This document shows, piece by piece, positions 23,378 through 33,465 of a DNA stretch of 64,000 bases (its first letter is position 1; each line of letters begins with the position of its first letter). The translations under genes were made by a program, and so were the position numbers. The notes beneath the pieces were generated by a model, which saw only the letters and a program-made list of their open reading frames with translations, was not told the DNA's origin and ran no database searches. Source of the stretch: Rhynchopus sp. YZ270_cl-10. Its lineage: Eukaryota; Euglenozoa; Diplonemea; Diplonemida; Diplonemidae. Location of the stretch: NCBI GenBank assembly GCA_964035575.1, contig OZ037909.1, positions 1,214,280 through 1,278,279 on the forward strand. The letters are read 5' to 3'.

Positions 23378-23443
23378 CACACACACACACCTTTACATCA
23401 CAGATTCAACAGTTTTTTTCTTGTACTTGGAAAGCGGCACACG
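23378..23443 (+). promoter_or_regulatory. Pyrimidine/CA-rich leader upstream of the EGF gene
   Basis: A CA repeat, then CTTTACATCACAG, and a T-rich tract ending TTTTTTTCTTGTACTTGGAAAG about 10-20 bp before the ATG at 23444. Polypyrimidine followed by AG just upstream of an intronless gene is what a trans-splice acceptor looks like in organisms that use one. Whether this organism trans-splices is not known. Confidence 0.25.
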
Positions 23444-26400
23444 ATGTTGCGCACTCTTGTGGGTTTGGCGATGTTGTGGACAGTTCAGTGTCAGAGGTGC
23501 ACCACAGATACTGAGTGCACAGGGGTAAAGTCCATATGTCGCGGCCAGCGTTGCAAGTGTCCTGGTGACTGGAAAGGTGACAAATGCGACTGCAGTGCTA
23601 CCATTACATGCAGCGGGAACGGAAAGTGCAATGCGAATTCCGAGTGCGACTGTACCCCCGGTTGGGTTGGTCTGGATTGCTCCGTCGACTGCGAGGATGC
23701 ACGCGACTGCCGTGGCCGTGGGACTTGCAAGCCGGATGGAAGCTGCGCTTGCTCGGGCGATTGGACAGGCCCAAGGTGCGACTGCAGCCCTTCGGATACA
23801 TGCAACGGGAACGGGGCGTGCGATCCATCCACGTTTAAGTGCACGTGTGAACCTGGTTTGTGGACTGGGATTTACTGTAACATCCCGTGTGCCCCTGCTG
23901 CAGGTGGTTCAACGAAATGCGATTCACAAGGCAAATGCTTTACAGACCAAGACTGTCCACAGAACCAGCGTTGCGATGACACGTTCGACTGTATCTGCAA
24001 CAAGGGCTGGATTGGCACTTTCTGCGACAAGCCGTGTACGCTCTGTAAAAACGGTGGGTATTGCGATTCGAAGACGACTTTTGGTCTCCCCTGCATCTGC
24101 GAAGACAAATGGCATGGTGCGAACTGTGAGGCATCTTGTGACGATACGCAATGCGGCCAAGGGAAATGCCATGCTACAGGTCCTTTAGGGCATATGACCG
24201 CCGCTTGCGTTTGCAACGGTGATTGGGTGGATTGGAATGGCGCAACCTGCGACTGCAGTCCTTCGGTTACCTGCAGTGGGAACGGCAAATGTGAAGGTGT
24301 TACGTCCAAGTGCAAATGCGACAACGGTTGGCTTGGTACTGCATGTGACGTTCCCTGCGACCCTGCTACAACATGCAGCGGCCACGGCACCTGCGTTCCG
24401 CATGCAACTGAGCCATGCCAGTGTGAGCCAAATTGGCACAACAAGGATTGCAGTGTCTTCTGCAACCCGTCGACAACGTGCAGCGGGAATGGGGTCTGCC
24501 TGGGGGATGGGTCGTGCAAATGTTCTGCTAACTGGTTCGGGAAGGACTGTGCTGTTTACTGCAACCCGTCGACAACGTGCACCGGGCTTGGGGTCTGCCT
24601 AGGGGATGGGTCGTGCAAATGTTCTGCTAACTGGTTCGGGAAGGACTGTGCTGTTCACTGCAACCCGTCGACAACGTGCAGCGGGAATGGGGTCTGCCTC
24701 GGGGATGCGTCGTGCAAATGTTCGGGTAACTGGATGGGGGCGAACTGTGATCAATGTTCTGCTAACTGGATGGGGAAGGACTGTGCTGTGTTCTGCGACC
24801 CAGCGACAACGTGCACCGGCCATGGGGTCTGCCTCGGGGATGGGTCGTGCAAATGTTCTACTTTCTGGAGTGGGAAGGACTGTACTTCTTTCTGCAACCC
24901 GTCAATGTGCCACTCACGAGGGACATGCGATGCCACCACGGGGAGGTGCAAATGTGACCAGGGGTTCGATGATGCCACAAACTGTCAGATGTGCCTGCCA
25001 CATTATTACGGACCTGACTGTGATGTTCATTGCACCGACGACGTCACATGCCATGGTAATGGTGAATGTGATGCAAGCGGGAGGTGCTTGTGTGATAAAA
25101 AGTACAGCGGAACCACGGATTGCGGGCGGCATGCATCGATTTACGGCGACCCACATTACACGAACGTTGACGGCGAAAATTACGATTTCCATGGTGTTGA
25201 CCCTTCTGGATACTACGCGTACACAGATGACGAGGTGAGTGTGACTACGTGGAACTACCGCTGCGACCGCGCGCTTCCTCACCTTGCTTGTGTGGGGCAC
25301 GTGGCCATCCTACAGAAGAGCAACGGGGACATGCTCGAGTTCAAGACGACAAACGTAGGGATACGCGCTTCTGTCAAACTGACGTCTCGTACTGCACCGT
25401 GCGGAACGCCGTTTTGGCCGCTGGTCTCGTGGACGCCCTCGATAGCACTCCCCAGCAGCATGCGGTACGAGGCACCGACGATACGCGGCGGTGCGACGGT
25501 GTCTCTGCTGGACGCGGCTGGTCGTGTCAAAATGCTTCTCTCTGTGTGGGATGCGGGGTTTCTGCATTACAACATCCCTCTCAGCTACCACCTCAATGTC
25601 CACGCTATTGTTTATGAGAAGGAACCGCCACTTGGCGGAGAACTCAGTGCGTTCTTTCTTGAGGTGAAGAATGGGAATGCGATGAAGAAGTCAACTGTGA
25701 CAAAGACGTGTCTGACAGGACGTTCTGCAACTGTGTTGAACACTGATGAGGCAACAATCACCATTCCCACGGTGGCAGAGGAGCTGAGAAACTGCCCTTC
25801 GAATGCTGCAAGGGAACATGCCCTTGAGTGCTGCGCTCCAGGGAAGGCATGTGGTACGTGGTATGCGCAGTGCCTGTTTGAGGCGTGTTTGCACCACGTG
25901 CCTGGGAGTGATGACTGCGCCGATGTGCTTGACTCGCTCATGTTCAAGGAGCAGGGGAGCAATAAGTCCTGCTTCTGCCCGAGCGAGACGATGACACCTG
26001 ACCACGTGTCGCAGACGTGCAGCCTCTGCCAGCCACACTACTACCCACTTCCTGGGCCAGGCGTAGCGGCTGCAGATGCGTGCGCGACCCGATGCACGTC
26101 AGAGGACTGTCCTGAAGAGAGCCCCTACTGCAACAGCCGGGGTGAGTGCTCGACGGCAGAGCAGATGCGTCAGCGTGAGGGGAAACACACACCGGCCCTT
26201 GCAGAGTCCGCGTGGGCGTACCACCTCCCGTCAGACAAGCACCCCTGCGCACCTGGGAAGGCACTCGGCAGGCTTGTAGAGTTGCGTGAGGTACTGACAC
26301 CTGAGAACGTTGGCCCGCTGACGTTTGGCGACGAAGCCATCATGATTGAGGCACGTGTGCGGATGCGGAATGCGACGAATTGGGCACGTATCGTCGACTT

Positions 26401-27370
26401 TGGGAACGGTGCAAAGGGGAGCGTCGTGTTCGGGCAGAGAAGGCTGTCGAAGAAGCTGGGCTTTGAGACACATTCCTTCGATGCGTGCAGCACAGCACAG
26501 GGGAGGCGGGTGAACTCATCTGTCGCATTGCCCGAGGACGAGGACGTATGGACGTGGGTGGCGTTCACACTGACTAAGGAAGGGGTGGCGACGATGTACC
26601 ACAACAACGAACCGGTGATCCAGGTGAGTGGGGTGGCGCTGCCTGAGTTTGGTACACGTGTGAAGAACTACGTGAGGACACCGAAGAAGAGAAGCGGGGA
26701 TGGCTGGGACGGAGACATCGAGTACCTTACCTTCAGCACCTGCTTCGTGCGCTCGCCTGTGCTCCCCTCTGAGTGGCACTTCAACCTCCCGAAAGCGAAG
26801 CACCCGTGTGTGCCTGGGGAGGTGCTGGGGCGGATCGTGCAGGTCGATGACGTGCCGCCAGGGGGCAGCGATGTTGGCCCGCTGACGTTTGGTGACGGAG
26901 CCATCATGATTGAGGCACTTGTGCAGATGCGGAATGCGACGAAGTGGGCCAGCATCATCGACTTTGGGAACGGTGCTGCGAAGGGGAGCGTTGTGTTCGG
27001 GCAGAGAAGCGTCTCGAAGAAGCTGAGCTTTGAGTCGCACCCGTTTAAGACGTGCAGCACACAGAACGACACGCGGGATGTGAACTCACGCGTCGCACTG
27101 CCTGAAGATGAGGACGCATGGACGTGGGTGGCGTTCACGTTGACAAAGGACGGAGCGGCGACGATCTACCACAACAACGAACCGGTGACGCAGGTGAGTG
27201 GGGTGGCGCTGCCTGAGTTTGGTACTCGTGTGAAGAACTACGTGCGGGGGAGCCACTCGTCAGGGGATGATGGTAAGTGGGACGGTGCGATCCGTCATCT
27301 GAGTGTGAGCACGTGTTCTGTGCCAGATGCATCTGTTATGCCCATTCCGCCTGTCGTTATTCCACACTGA
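23444..27370 (+). CDS. Secreted EGF-repeat / VWD-like / LamG-like multidomain protein
   Basis: The ATG at 23444 opens 1308 codons without introns. Residues 1-16 (MLRTLVGLAMLWTVQC) form a signal peptide. Residues 17-560 are a tandem array of Cys-rich EGF/tenascin-type repeats, several nearly identical (CNPSTTCSGNGVCLGDGSCK), implying recent repeat expansion. A von Willebrand D-like domain starts near 562 (YGDPHYTNVDGENYDFHG) and a Cys cluster follows (about 783-867). Two tandem copies of a domain of about 188 residues (about 925-1105 and 1110-1292), each with IDFGNGA-type and WTWVAFTLTKEG-type motifs, resemble LamG/concanavalin-like lectin folds. No membrane helix or clear GPI signal is seen, so the product is probably secreted. 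An adhesion or matrix role is inferred from domain types only. A truncated paralogue lies at 20740. Confidence 0.85.
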   Translation: MLRTLVGLAMLWTVQCQRCTTDTECTGVKSICRGQRCKCPGDWKGDKCDCSATITCSGNGKCNANSECDCTPGWVGLDCSVDCEDARDCRGRGTCKPDGSCACSGDWTGPRCDCSPSDTCNGNGACDPSTFKCTCEPGLWTGIYCNIPCAPAAGGSTKCDSQGKCFTDQDCPQNQRCDDTFDCICNKGWIGTFCDKPCTLCKNGGYCDSKTTFGLPCICEDKWHGANCEASCDDTQCGQGKCHATGPLGHMTAACVCNGDWVDWNGATCDCSPSVTCSGNGKCEGVTSKCKCDNGWLGTACDVPCDPATTCSGHGTCVPHATEPCQCEPNWHNKDCSVFCNPSTTCSGNGVCLGDGSCKCSANWFGKDCAVYCNPSTTCTGLGVCLGDGSCKCSANWFGKDCAVHCNPSTTCSGNGVCLGDASCKCSGNWMGANCDQCSANWMGKDCAVFCDPATTCTGHGVCLGDGSCKCSTFWSGKDCTSFCNPSMCHSRGTCDATTGRCKCDQGFDDATNCQMCLPHYYGPDCDVHCTDDVTCHGNGECDASGRCLCDKKYSGTTDCGRHASIYGDPHYTNVDGENYDFHGVDPSGYYAYTDDEVSVTTWNYRCDRALPHLACVGHVAILQKSNGDMLEFKTTNVGIRASVKLTSRTAPCGTPFWPLVSWTPSIALPSSMRYEAPTIRGGATVSLLDAAGRVKMLLSVWDAGFLHYNIPLSYHLNVHAIVYEKEPPLGGELSAFFLEVKNGNAMKKSTVTKTCLTGRSATVLNTDEATITIPTVAEELRNCPSNAAREHALECCAPGKACGTWYAQCLFEACLHHVPGSDDCADVLDSLMFKEQGSNKSCFCPSETMTPDHVSQTCSLCQPHYYPLPGPGVAAADACATRCTSEDCPEESPYCNSRGECSTAEQMRQREGKHTPALAESAWAYHLPSDKHPCAPGKALGRLVELREVLTPENVGPLTFGDEAIMIEARVRMRNATNWARIVDFGNGAKGSVVFGQRRLSKKLGFETHSFDACSTAQGRRVNSSVALPEDEDVWTWVAFTLTKEGVATMYHNNEPVIQVSGVALPEFGTRVKNYVRTPKKRSGDGWDGDIEYLTFSTCFVRSPVLPSEWHFNLPKAKHPCVPGEVLGRIVQVDDVPPGGSDVGPLTFGDGAIMIEALVQMRNATKWASIIDFGNGAAKGSVVFGQRSVSKKLSFESHPFKTCSTQNDTRDVNSRVALPEDEDAWTWVAFTLTKDGAATIYHNNEPVTQVSGVALPEFGTRVKNYVRGSHSSGDDGKWDGAIRHLSVSTCSVPDASVMPIPPVVIPH

Positions 27371-27980
27371 GGGTGAGATGTGCCGAGAAGTCTGCTGGCA
27401 GAATTCGGAACGGAAGCAAAGCGTGCCACAAATATTTTATCTTGCGTTTTATTATTTACTGCAGCCCACCATGGGGGGATTTAACCCTTAACCCCTTAAC
27501 CCTTAACTCTTGCTTTTCAACCTTTCCATTTACAGGGTCTTCAAATGACCCTCCTTTTTTTTCTACCCAGCTTTCGCTTCCACCACCTTTTTTGCGTGCT
27601 CAGTCTGCCACACAATTTTCTAGATTGAGTCACAAACCACTATTGTGTTGTGTTGTGTTTGCAATCTCAGAATAAACATGGTCAGAATTCCCCTTGTGTG
27701 TTACAAATTTTTGTGTGCTCCCCTTCCCCCCCCTTGTTTTATTGCAAGATGTTGTATTCAATCTTCAATACCTCTGTCTCTTTTTTTTTCTTTTTTTCTG
27801 CTGTGCCTCAGGCAACGCAACAAGCGAGTTTGTGCAACGGTTGCCCCTCAGGTACCTACCTTATTTTTTTCCCTCATATACATCTGTGATGCGCCTTAAT
27901 TTCGTCGGGAATATAATAATTCTCTAGAATATTAGGGCTATTGATCGCACTGGCACTTTTTTTTTTAATTTCATTTTTTC
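27371..27980. other. 3' flank of the EGF gene, no gene seen
   Basis: It contains TTAACCCTTAACCCCTTAAC-like direct repeats (27481-27510) and several T/C-rich tracts followed by AG. No convincing open frame. Confidence 0.45.
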
Positions 27981-28071
27981 TAGTCTAATTATAATGTACC
28001 GTTTTGTCAACCATTCGGACCCACATTGCGCCCACATACGCAAAAAACGGTACAATATCTAATTTCGACTA
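27981..28071. repeat. Inverted repeat / small hairpin element
   Basis: The left arm TAGTCTAATTATAATGTACC GTTTTGTC pairs with the right arm, whose reverse complement starts TAGTCGAAATTAGATATTGT and continues ACCGTTTTTTGCG. Arms of about 30 bp enclose about 30 bp. It may be a miniature inverted-repeat element; no duplication of flanking bases is obvious. Confidence 0.5.
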
Positions 28072-28106
28072 AATTTTGGAAGATTAAAAAAAAAAAAAAA
28101 AACAAA

Positions 28107-29030
28107 ACGTTTCCCCCCTCTCTCTACATGCGCCACTCACTGTGGTAGTGCCACATCTACAGCCGTAGTTTGCATTGCACACGAGCGCCCACGACCAGCC
28201 ACTATCGCTCCCTTCTTATTTTTTTTTGTTGTGGTGGACGGGCTTGCGGTGGTGGACGACACCCGCATCGTGGTGGTGGTGAAGCCGAGGAGAATGCAGG
28301 TGTGCTCTTTCTCTCTCTCTCTGCTCTGTCGGGGACTCCCACCACCACAGATGGCATGCGTGTCACCCCTCCATTGCAACTGCCTCAACCTCGCATGTTA
28401 TCTCAACCCTTGTTTCCCTATTATTACTCATGCAAGTGCGACACCCCTTACTTGTGTTCGTTTCCCCCCTCTCTCTACATGCGCCACTCACTGTGGTGCT
28501 TGGTTATCAGTTCCCGGAGTATTACTAATGCCTCATATTTCTCAGTTAGAAAGAAGAGTGCAGAGGTACTTCGTGAGAACCGATGCTATCATTGTTGCTT
28601 TTTTCTTTTCTTTTCTTTTTATATTCTTCTTTTCACTTTTTGTATATGGGTGAGTGCATAAAACCCCCCCTGCCTAAAAGGTAACCTTTTGTACTTATGT
28701 GTAAGTAAATGAAATAACTTCTACTCGGAATTTTTGCTCGATTTTTGCTCCTTTTGACCTCAGAATGACGTTTCTGAGGTCAGAGGAGGAAATATCGAGC
28801 AAAAAGTCCGAGTGGAAGTTATTTCATTTACACGTACAAAAGGTTACCTGAGGTGGGGGGGTTTTTATGGATTTGATTTATCCATAATATTATTATTATT
28901 TTATTACTGTAAAGTAGGGAAGTGTCTCGTGTCTGTGTCTATCACTCAATAGTGTCATATCAACAGCCGTTAGTTTGCATTGCACACGACCAGCCACTAT
29001 CGCTCCCTTCTTATTTTTTGTTGTTCACCC
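28107..29030. repeat. Shuffled short duplications
   Basis: The segment GTTTCCCCCCTCTCTCTACA TGCGCCACTCACTGTGGT occurs at about 28108-28145 and again at about 28460-28497. A second segment (GTTTGCATTGCACACGA, then CCAGCCACTATCGCTCCCTT) occurs at about 28168-28222 and 28972-29015. The order suggests local duplication and rearrangement around the fold-back element. No gene is seen. Confidence 0.65.
28658..28868. mobile_element. Fold-back (palindromic) element, 211 bp
   Basis: Nearly the whole segment is one inverted repeat. The left arm starts ATAAAACCCCCC and includes GGTAACCTTTTGTAC and GAAATAACTTCTACTCGGA. The right arm carries their complements and ends GGGGGGGTTTTTAT. The centre is GACCTCAGAATGACGTTTCT GAGGTC. 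Arms of about 100 bp differ at a dozen or so positions. It resembles a MITE or fold-back transposon without coding capacity. Confidence 0.7.
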
Positions 29031-29142
29031 TCAGTCCCATTCCCCAGCACAATTTCCCCACCCACACAATCTTCCTTCACCCCTGTAGGTCACAGGGAAG
29101 GAAGGAAAAGTATTGAAATCGGGACATGGGTGTTCCACTCAT

Positions 29143-29632
29143 GTCCCTTCGCGCATTTCGGTACCATCCTAGTGCTTTTTATTGTTAGTTTTGGAGCATG
29201 ATGCAATCGCCCCCCAGACTGATGCAAGCAGGACGGGATGCCCCCTTCAGTTGAGCAAGGCACACCCTAAGTCTCACTTAGCGTGCTCTCTTGTGTTGTT
29301 TGAAGGGCGGCAGGCGTGTCTTGTTCGAAACTCACATTTTTCGTTCATTGCCCATTGATTCAAATTTCCCGTATATAGTGTTTGAATGTGTGCGAAACGA
29401 CAAAAGAAGTGGATACTTTGTTCGCTACTTCCCTACGCCCCCCGCTCAACCACAAAGGGCCATATTCTGCGCAACAATTACCCTCACTAGGCATCAATCA
29501 CCGCCCAACCACACATTCCAGAGAGACACAGCTCCTTCTTGTCTCACGACTTGGCACCACTCTAGCCTAAGGGGCACTTGACACGCGCAAGGTTGGAACA
29601 TGATTCGGAGTTGGTATTGGAGGAGCGGCAGA
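29143..29632 (+). repeat. 490-bp duplicated block, copy 2
   Basis: Near-identical partner of 22754-23244. Here the block is followed without break by the nucleotide-binding domain of the Crinkler/RHS-type fossil, which suggests this copy keeps the original context. Confidence 0.85.
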
Positions 29633-31283
29633 AGTGGGAAGACTGTGCTCCAACGTCAGAACATGCTACAGGTGGTGCGCGACTCTGGGTTCTTGGCGGT
29701 GGAGATTGAGTTCAATGCGATTCAGCCTCTTGGCGATTCCAAGTATGAAGCAAACTTCGCCCGGCGTGTTGCGAATCGAATCTTGTGCTACCTGCCGAAG
29801 TACTGTGCCCTGGGGTGGTCGCAATGTTTAGCATAGGACTTCGAAGGGAAGGACGAGTCCGCTGAACGATGTTACGAAAGCAGTGCTGAAGAAGGCGCTG
29901 AACCACGAGGGCCCCGTGTTGCTTGCAGTGGACGAGCTGATCAGAGACCCCGACCCCGGAACGAAAAACGTGGCTCATCTGTGTGAGATCGTGGACTATT
30001 CGCTGAGCAGGGGCAACGCCAACGACAGGATCCTGCTGGCCGTGTCTGTGTACAACCTTGTGGACCTGGGAGAATTTGCCACTGGTTCGAAACGCGACCT
30101 GGTGCACCAGGAGTTGCCACCCATCCTGCCTGTGTTGCTGGACTCGAGTGTGGAGAACTGCTTGCCGGACTGGTTGATGCTGTTCTTCAACAAGGAGAGA
30201 TGTCCTGACGTCCTACTACCAAGTTTGGCAGCAGGTTTGAACGGGCCTCTAACTCTTATCACTCGTCGGTTTCAGGGACTTTTAACTCTCTTTTCAAAGT
30301 TCTTTTCATCTTTCCATCACTGTAGATGTGCTGCCGTGGGCGAAGCAGCCGATACCCTACGCAACCGTGGCGAAGCTGCTGACCGAGAGCGGGGGTCACC
30401 CTCGACGGGTCGAAGCCCTGATCGCGAAAGTGGATGCGCTCAGCGAAGAGGTGCGGATGAATAAGAGGAACAGGCGCGCTGATGAGGTCCTGGCGTCGGT
30501 ACTGCAGGTAGTGAAGAACGGGAGAAGACGTGCTTGAAAACGATGAACCAGAAGCTCGATCTTCGTGCGATGGGGCTAGGCCTTGCAGGATTCGTGTCGA
30601 AGGACATGAATGTTTCTATAAGGAGCGATGCTGAAGAGGATGAAACGATTCTGGTTCTGCTGAAGTACTTGTTCACCACGGTGGACATGAATAGCAACGA
30701 CGCAAAGAAGCTGCGGTTCGCAACCACCATGCACTATCAGTTAGTGCCGAACAACACGGCTCACGTCGCTCCCGCTCCCGCTCCCTGCACTGCAGAGTTT
30801 CTGTGACGAATTGCCGTCGCACAGCAAGGAGTATGAGTCTTTTCCGCAAACCCGCAAACCCGCAAACCCGCAAAGTTGGGCTAAAGACGCGGAGCTCTTC
30901 CCGAGTGCGGTGACGACGAAATGCTCCATCGCATCTGTAACGTCGGTGCGTTCAACGAGGAAGGCAGCACACAGAGGAAGGGACTCGCGTTTGTTCCGAT
31001 GGACACGGGGAATATGTGCTGCGACTTTGTGTTGGTGTTGCCAACCGCGGACAGAAATCGTGCGGGGCGTGTTGTGTTCGCTGTGCAGTGCAAGCACTCG
31101 GCGAAGGACGTGGCGGGCAAGAAAGGACTTCACGCTCTGGCATACTTCCGCTACGGGAGGCACTGCTTGGAAGCGGAGGTATTCCTCCAGAAGAAAGTTA
31201 GTCCACACATCTTTGTCTACACTAACCTAACCAAAGCAAAGAGGAGAACAACACAACGGACTCAGAGGGTGCGGTCGGGGTAA
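29600..31283 (+). pseudogene. Crinkler/RHS-type (P-loop NTPase plus REase-like nuclease) gene, fossil
   Basis: Parts seen in order: a P-loop-like segment (GRSGKTVLQRQNM) near 29630; a Walker B-like strand (GPVLLAVDEL) near 29910; a following strand (RILLAVSVYNLVDL) near 30030; a helical segment with SGGHPRRVEALI near 30400; and a C-terminal segment with DFVLVLP then FAVQCKHSAKD near 31020-31100, matching the D...QxK core of PD-(D/E)xK nucleases. NTPase plus nuclease of this kind is the layout of Crinkler-RHS-type proteins, known in oomycetes, chytrids, kinetoplastids and others. The parts lie in several frames; the gene is broken by roughly four or five changes and cut at its end by a minisatellite. 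It also carries a short GCAAACCC insertion. Decay looks moderate. Confidence 0.6.
30845..30875. repeat. Short GCAAACCC array, about 4 copies
   Basis: The same 8-bp unit as the 5-kb array at 58548-63627, lying inside the Crinkler/RHS-type fossil. It may be a seed or transferred piece of the large array. Confidence 0.85.
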
Positions 31284-31284
31284 C

Positions 31285-32090
31285 ACAGCATCCTTGCACA
31301 GCATCCTTGCACAGCATCCTTGCACAGCATCCTTGCACAGCATCCTTGCACAGCATCCTTGCACAGCATCCTTGCACAGCATCCTTGCACAGCATCCTTG
31401 CACAGCATCCTTGCACAGCATCCTTGCACAGCATCCTTGCACAGCATCCTTGCACAGCATCCTTGCACAGCATCCTTGCACAGCATCCTTGCACAGCATC
31501 CTTGCACAGCATCCTTGCACAGCATCCTTGCACAGCATCCTTGCACAGCATCCTTGCACAGCATCCTTGCACAGCATCCTTGCACAGCATCCTTGCACAG
31601 CATCCTTGCACAGCATCCTTGCACAGCATCCTTGCACAGCATCCTTGCACAGCATCCTTGCACAGCATCCTTGCACAGCATCCTTGCACAGCATCCTTGC
31701 ACAGCATCCTTGCACAGCATCCTTGCACAGCATCCTTGCACAGCATCCTTGCACAGCATCCTTGCACAGCATCCTTGCACAGCATCCTTGCACAGCATCC
31801 TTGCACAGCATCCTTGCACAGCATCCTTGCACAGCATCCTTGCACAGCATCCTTGCACAGCATCCTTGCACAGCATCCTTGCACAGCATCCTTGCACAGC
31901 ATCCTTGCACAGCATCCTTGCACAGCATCCTTGCACAGCATCCTTGCACAGCATCCTTGCACAGCATCCTTGCACAGCATCCTTGCACAGCATCCTTGCA
32001 CAGCATCCTTGCACAGCATCCTTGCACAGCATCCTTGCACAGCATCCTTGCACAGCATCCTTGCACAGCATCCTTGCACAGCATCCTTGC
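31285..32090. repeat. 13-bp minisatellite, 62 copies
   Basis: The unit ACAGCATCCTTGC repeats for 806 bp, which is exactly 62 units, with no variant seen. Because 13 is not a multiple of 3 and the unit makes no stop, frames on both strands stay open. The peptides HSILAQHPCTASL and ARMLCKDAVQGCC are artefacts. It separates the Crinkler/RHS-type fossil from element 1. Confidence 0.95.
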
Positions 32091-32098
32091 AGGCATTT

Positions 32099-32411
32099 AC
32101 AGGGGACCATTTTTTTACAGGGGACCATTTTTTTACAGGGGACCATTTTTTTTACACATTACAACACACTTGTCCTTTCTTTTTACCCTCCCTCCCTCCC
32201 CCTTTCCTTTGTTTTATTGTGAGCCTTGTTTTACAGGGGACCATTTTTTTACAGGGGACCATTTTTTTACAGGGGACCATTTTTTTACAGGGGACCATTT
32301 TTTTACAGGGGACCATTTTTTTACAGGGGACCATTTTTTTTACACATTACAACACACTTGTCCTTTCTTTTTACCCTCCCTCCCTCCCCCTTTCCTTTGT
32401 TTTATTGTGAG
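32099..32411 (+). repeat. 5' monomers of element 1
   Basis: Three tandem copies of the 18-bp unit ACAGGGGACCATTTTTTT (32099-32152) are followed by a 70-bp C/T-rich segment. Then come six more copies (32233-32340) and the 70-bp segment again (32341-32411). Element 2 has only one monomer plus one 70-bp segment at its 5' end (about 47310-47396). Variable tandem 5' monomers recall the promoter monomers of some LINEs; promoter activity is inference. Confidence 0.75.
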
Positions 32412-32449
32412 TTGTACGCCTCCACGGGGCGGTCCCTGGGCAACGGTTG

Positions 32450-32452
<3 letters not shown>

Positions 32453-32488
<36 letters not shown>

Positions 32489-33465
32489 CTCTTTTGTACT
32501 TGGTCTAGTTTTTTATGAGAATAGAAAGGAAAAAGGAAGAAATGGAGAAGACAATAAAGACAATAAAATGAACAGGAAATGGAAAAGGAAAAAGGAAATG
32601 GAAAAATGAAAAGGAAAAAATGATGACCAAAAATGGTTGGTGTTTCAAGTTTTGTATAAAAGGCGGGCGAAGAGTACGGTAGAGCCAACAGAGTTTTATA
32701 CAAAACAAGAAACTGCATTATGTGTTTGTTTTTTATTCTTTTTGATCAATTTGAATACACAGGCGTCACACTTCTGGGGCAAAAAAAGGAAAAAAAGAAG
32801 ACCTAATCCTCCTTACTTAAAAGAAGGGAAGGGAGAATAAAAAACACATTGCCTTTGCTTTGTTGTCTGCAGAATGGTTTGTTTTAGTGCCTCCCCTGGA
32901 AAAAGAAAAATGGATTCCACTTGGTAAAAATAGCACACCTGTTGAACACACGTCAGGCCAGGAACAGAAGAAAAGCAAACGCTTCCACGAATGGAAGCAA
33001 AAGAAAAGTGTGGTGAAAAAACCCTTTTGGCCAAGGTGGTCTTGACTCTGTCTACAAACTTTGGGGATGAATGAAAAAATGACACTGAATAAATAACAGA
33101 GAGTGGGCGGGTAAGCCACTTCTCCGAGCTAAACACAAAGTAAACACCCTCCACCCATCTGATCCCGCCCACAAACACAAACAATCACGACAGAAACCAA
33201 GACAGGCAGAGGATGACCAGGGTAGGTTTTACTTGAACAGCGAACCTCTGCCTTGATACTTCACACGCTCAGCAGACGAGTTGCCACAACTCTCCAGACC
33301 TGCTGCAAAACAGGCCTGCACCTTTCACCGCATTTCGCTTCGTGCCCCTCATCTGGCGCACTACTGACGGGGGACGCCCCATGTAGGCACATCGGTAGGA
33401 TTTCGTCTTAACATAGTTTTTTGTGTAAAAAAAAATGAACCCCTAAAAAAAAATGAACCCCTAAA
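32453..33465 (-). mobile_element. Retroposed 1.0-kb insert with poly-A and target-site duplication
   Basis: The insert splits the 5' region of element 1. The 11-bp AACGGTTGAGG lies at both ends (32442-32452 and 33466-33476), and element 2 has the uninterrupted version (about 47270-47282). On the minus strand the insert ends in about 36 A (T on the + strand, 32453-32488), the hallmark of target-primed retroposition. Its 5' side carries two copies of an A-run plus TGAACCCCT (33429-33462). It contains TTTTGTATAAAA and TTTTATACAAAA as an inverted pair (about 32651-32707). No long frame; the source RNA is not recognised. Confidence 0.8.

Noticed and set aside
31222-32508. Frames of 285-404 codons on both strands
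   Set aside because: Read-through of the 13-bp minisatellite. The period is not a multiple of three and several frames give the same repeat peptide.
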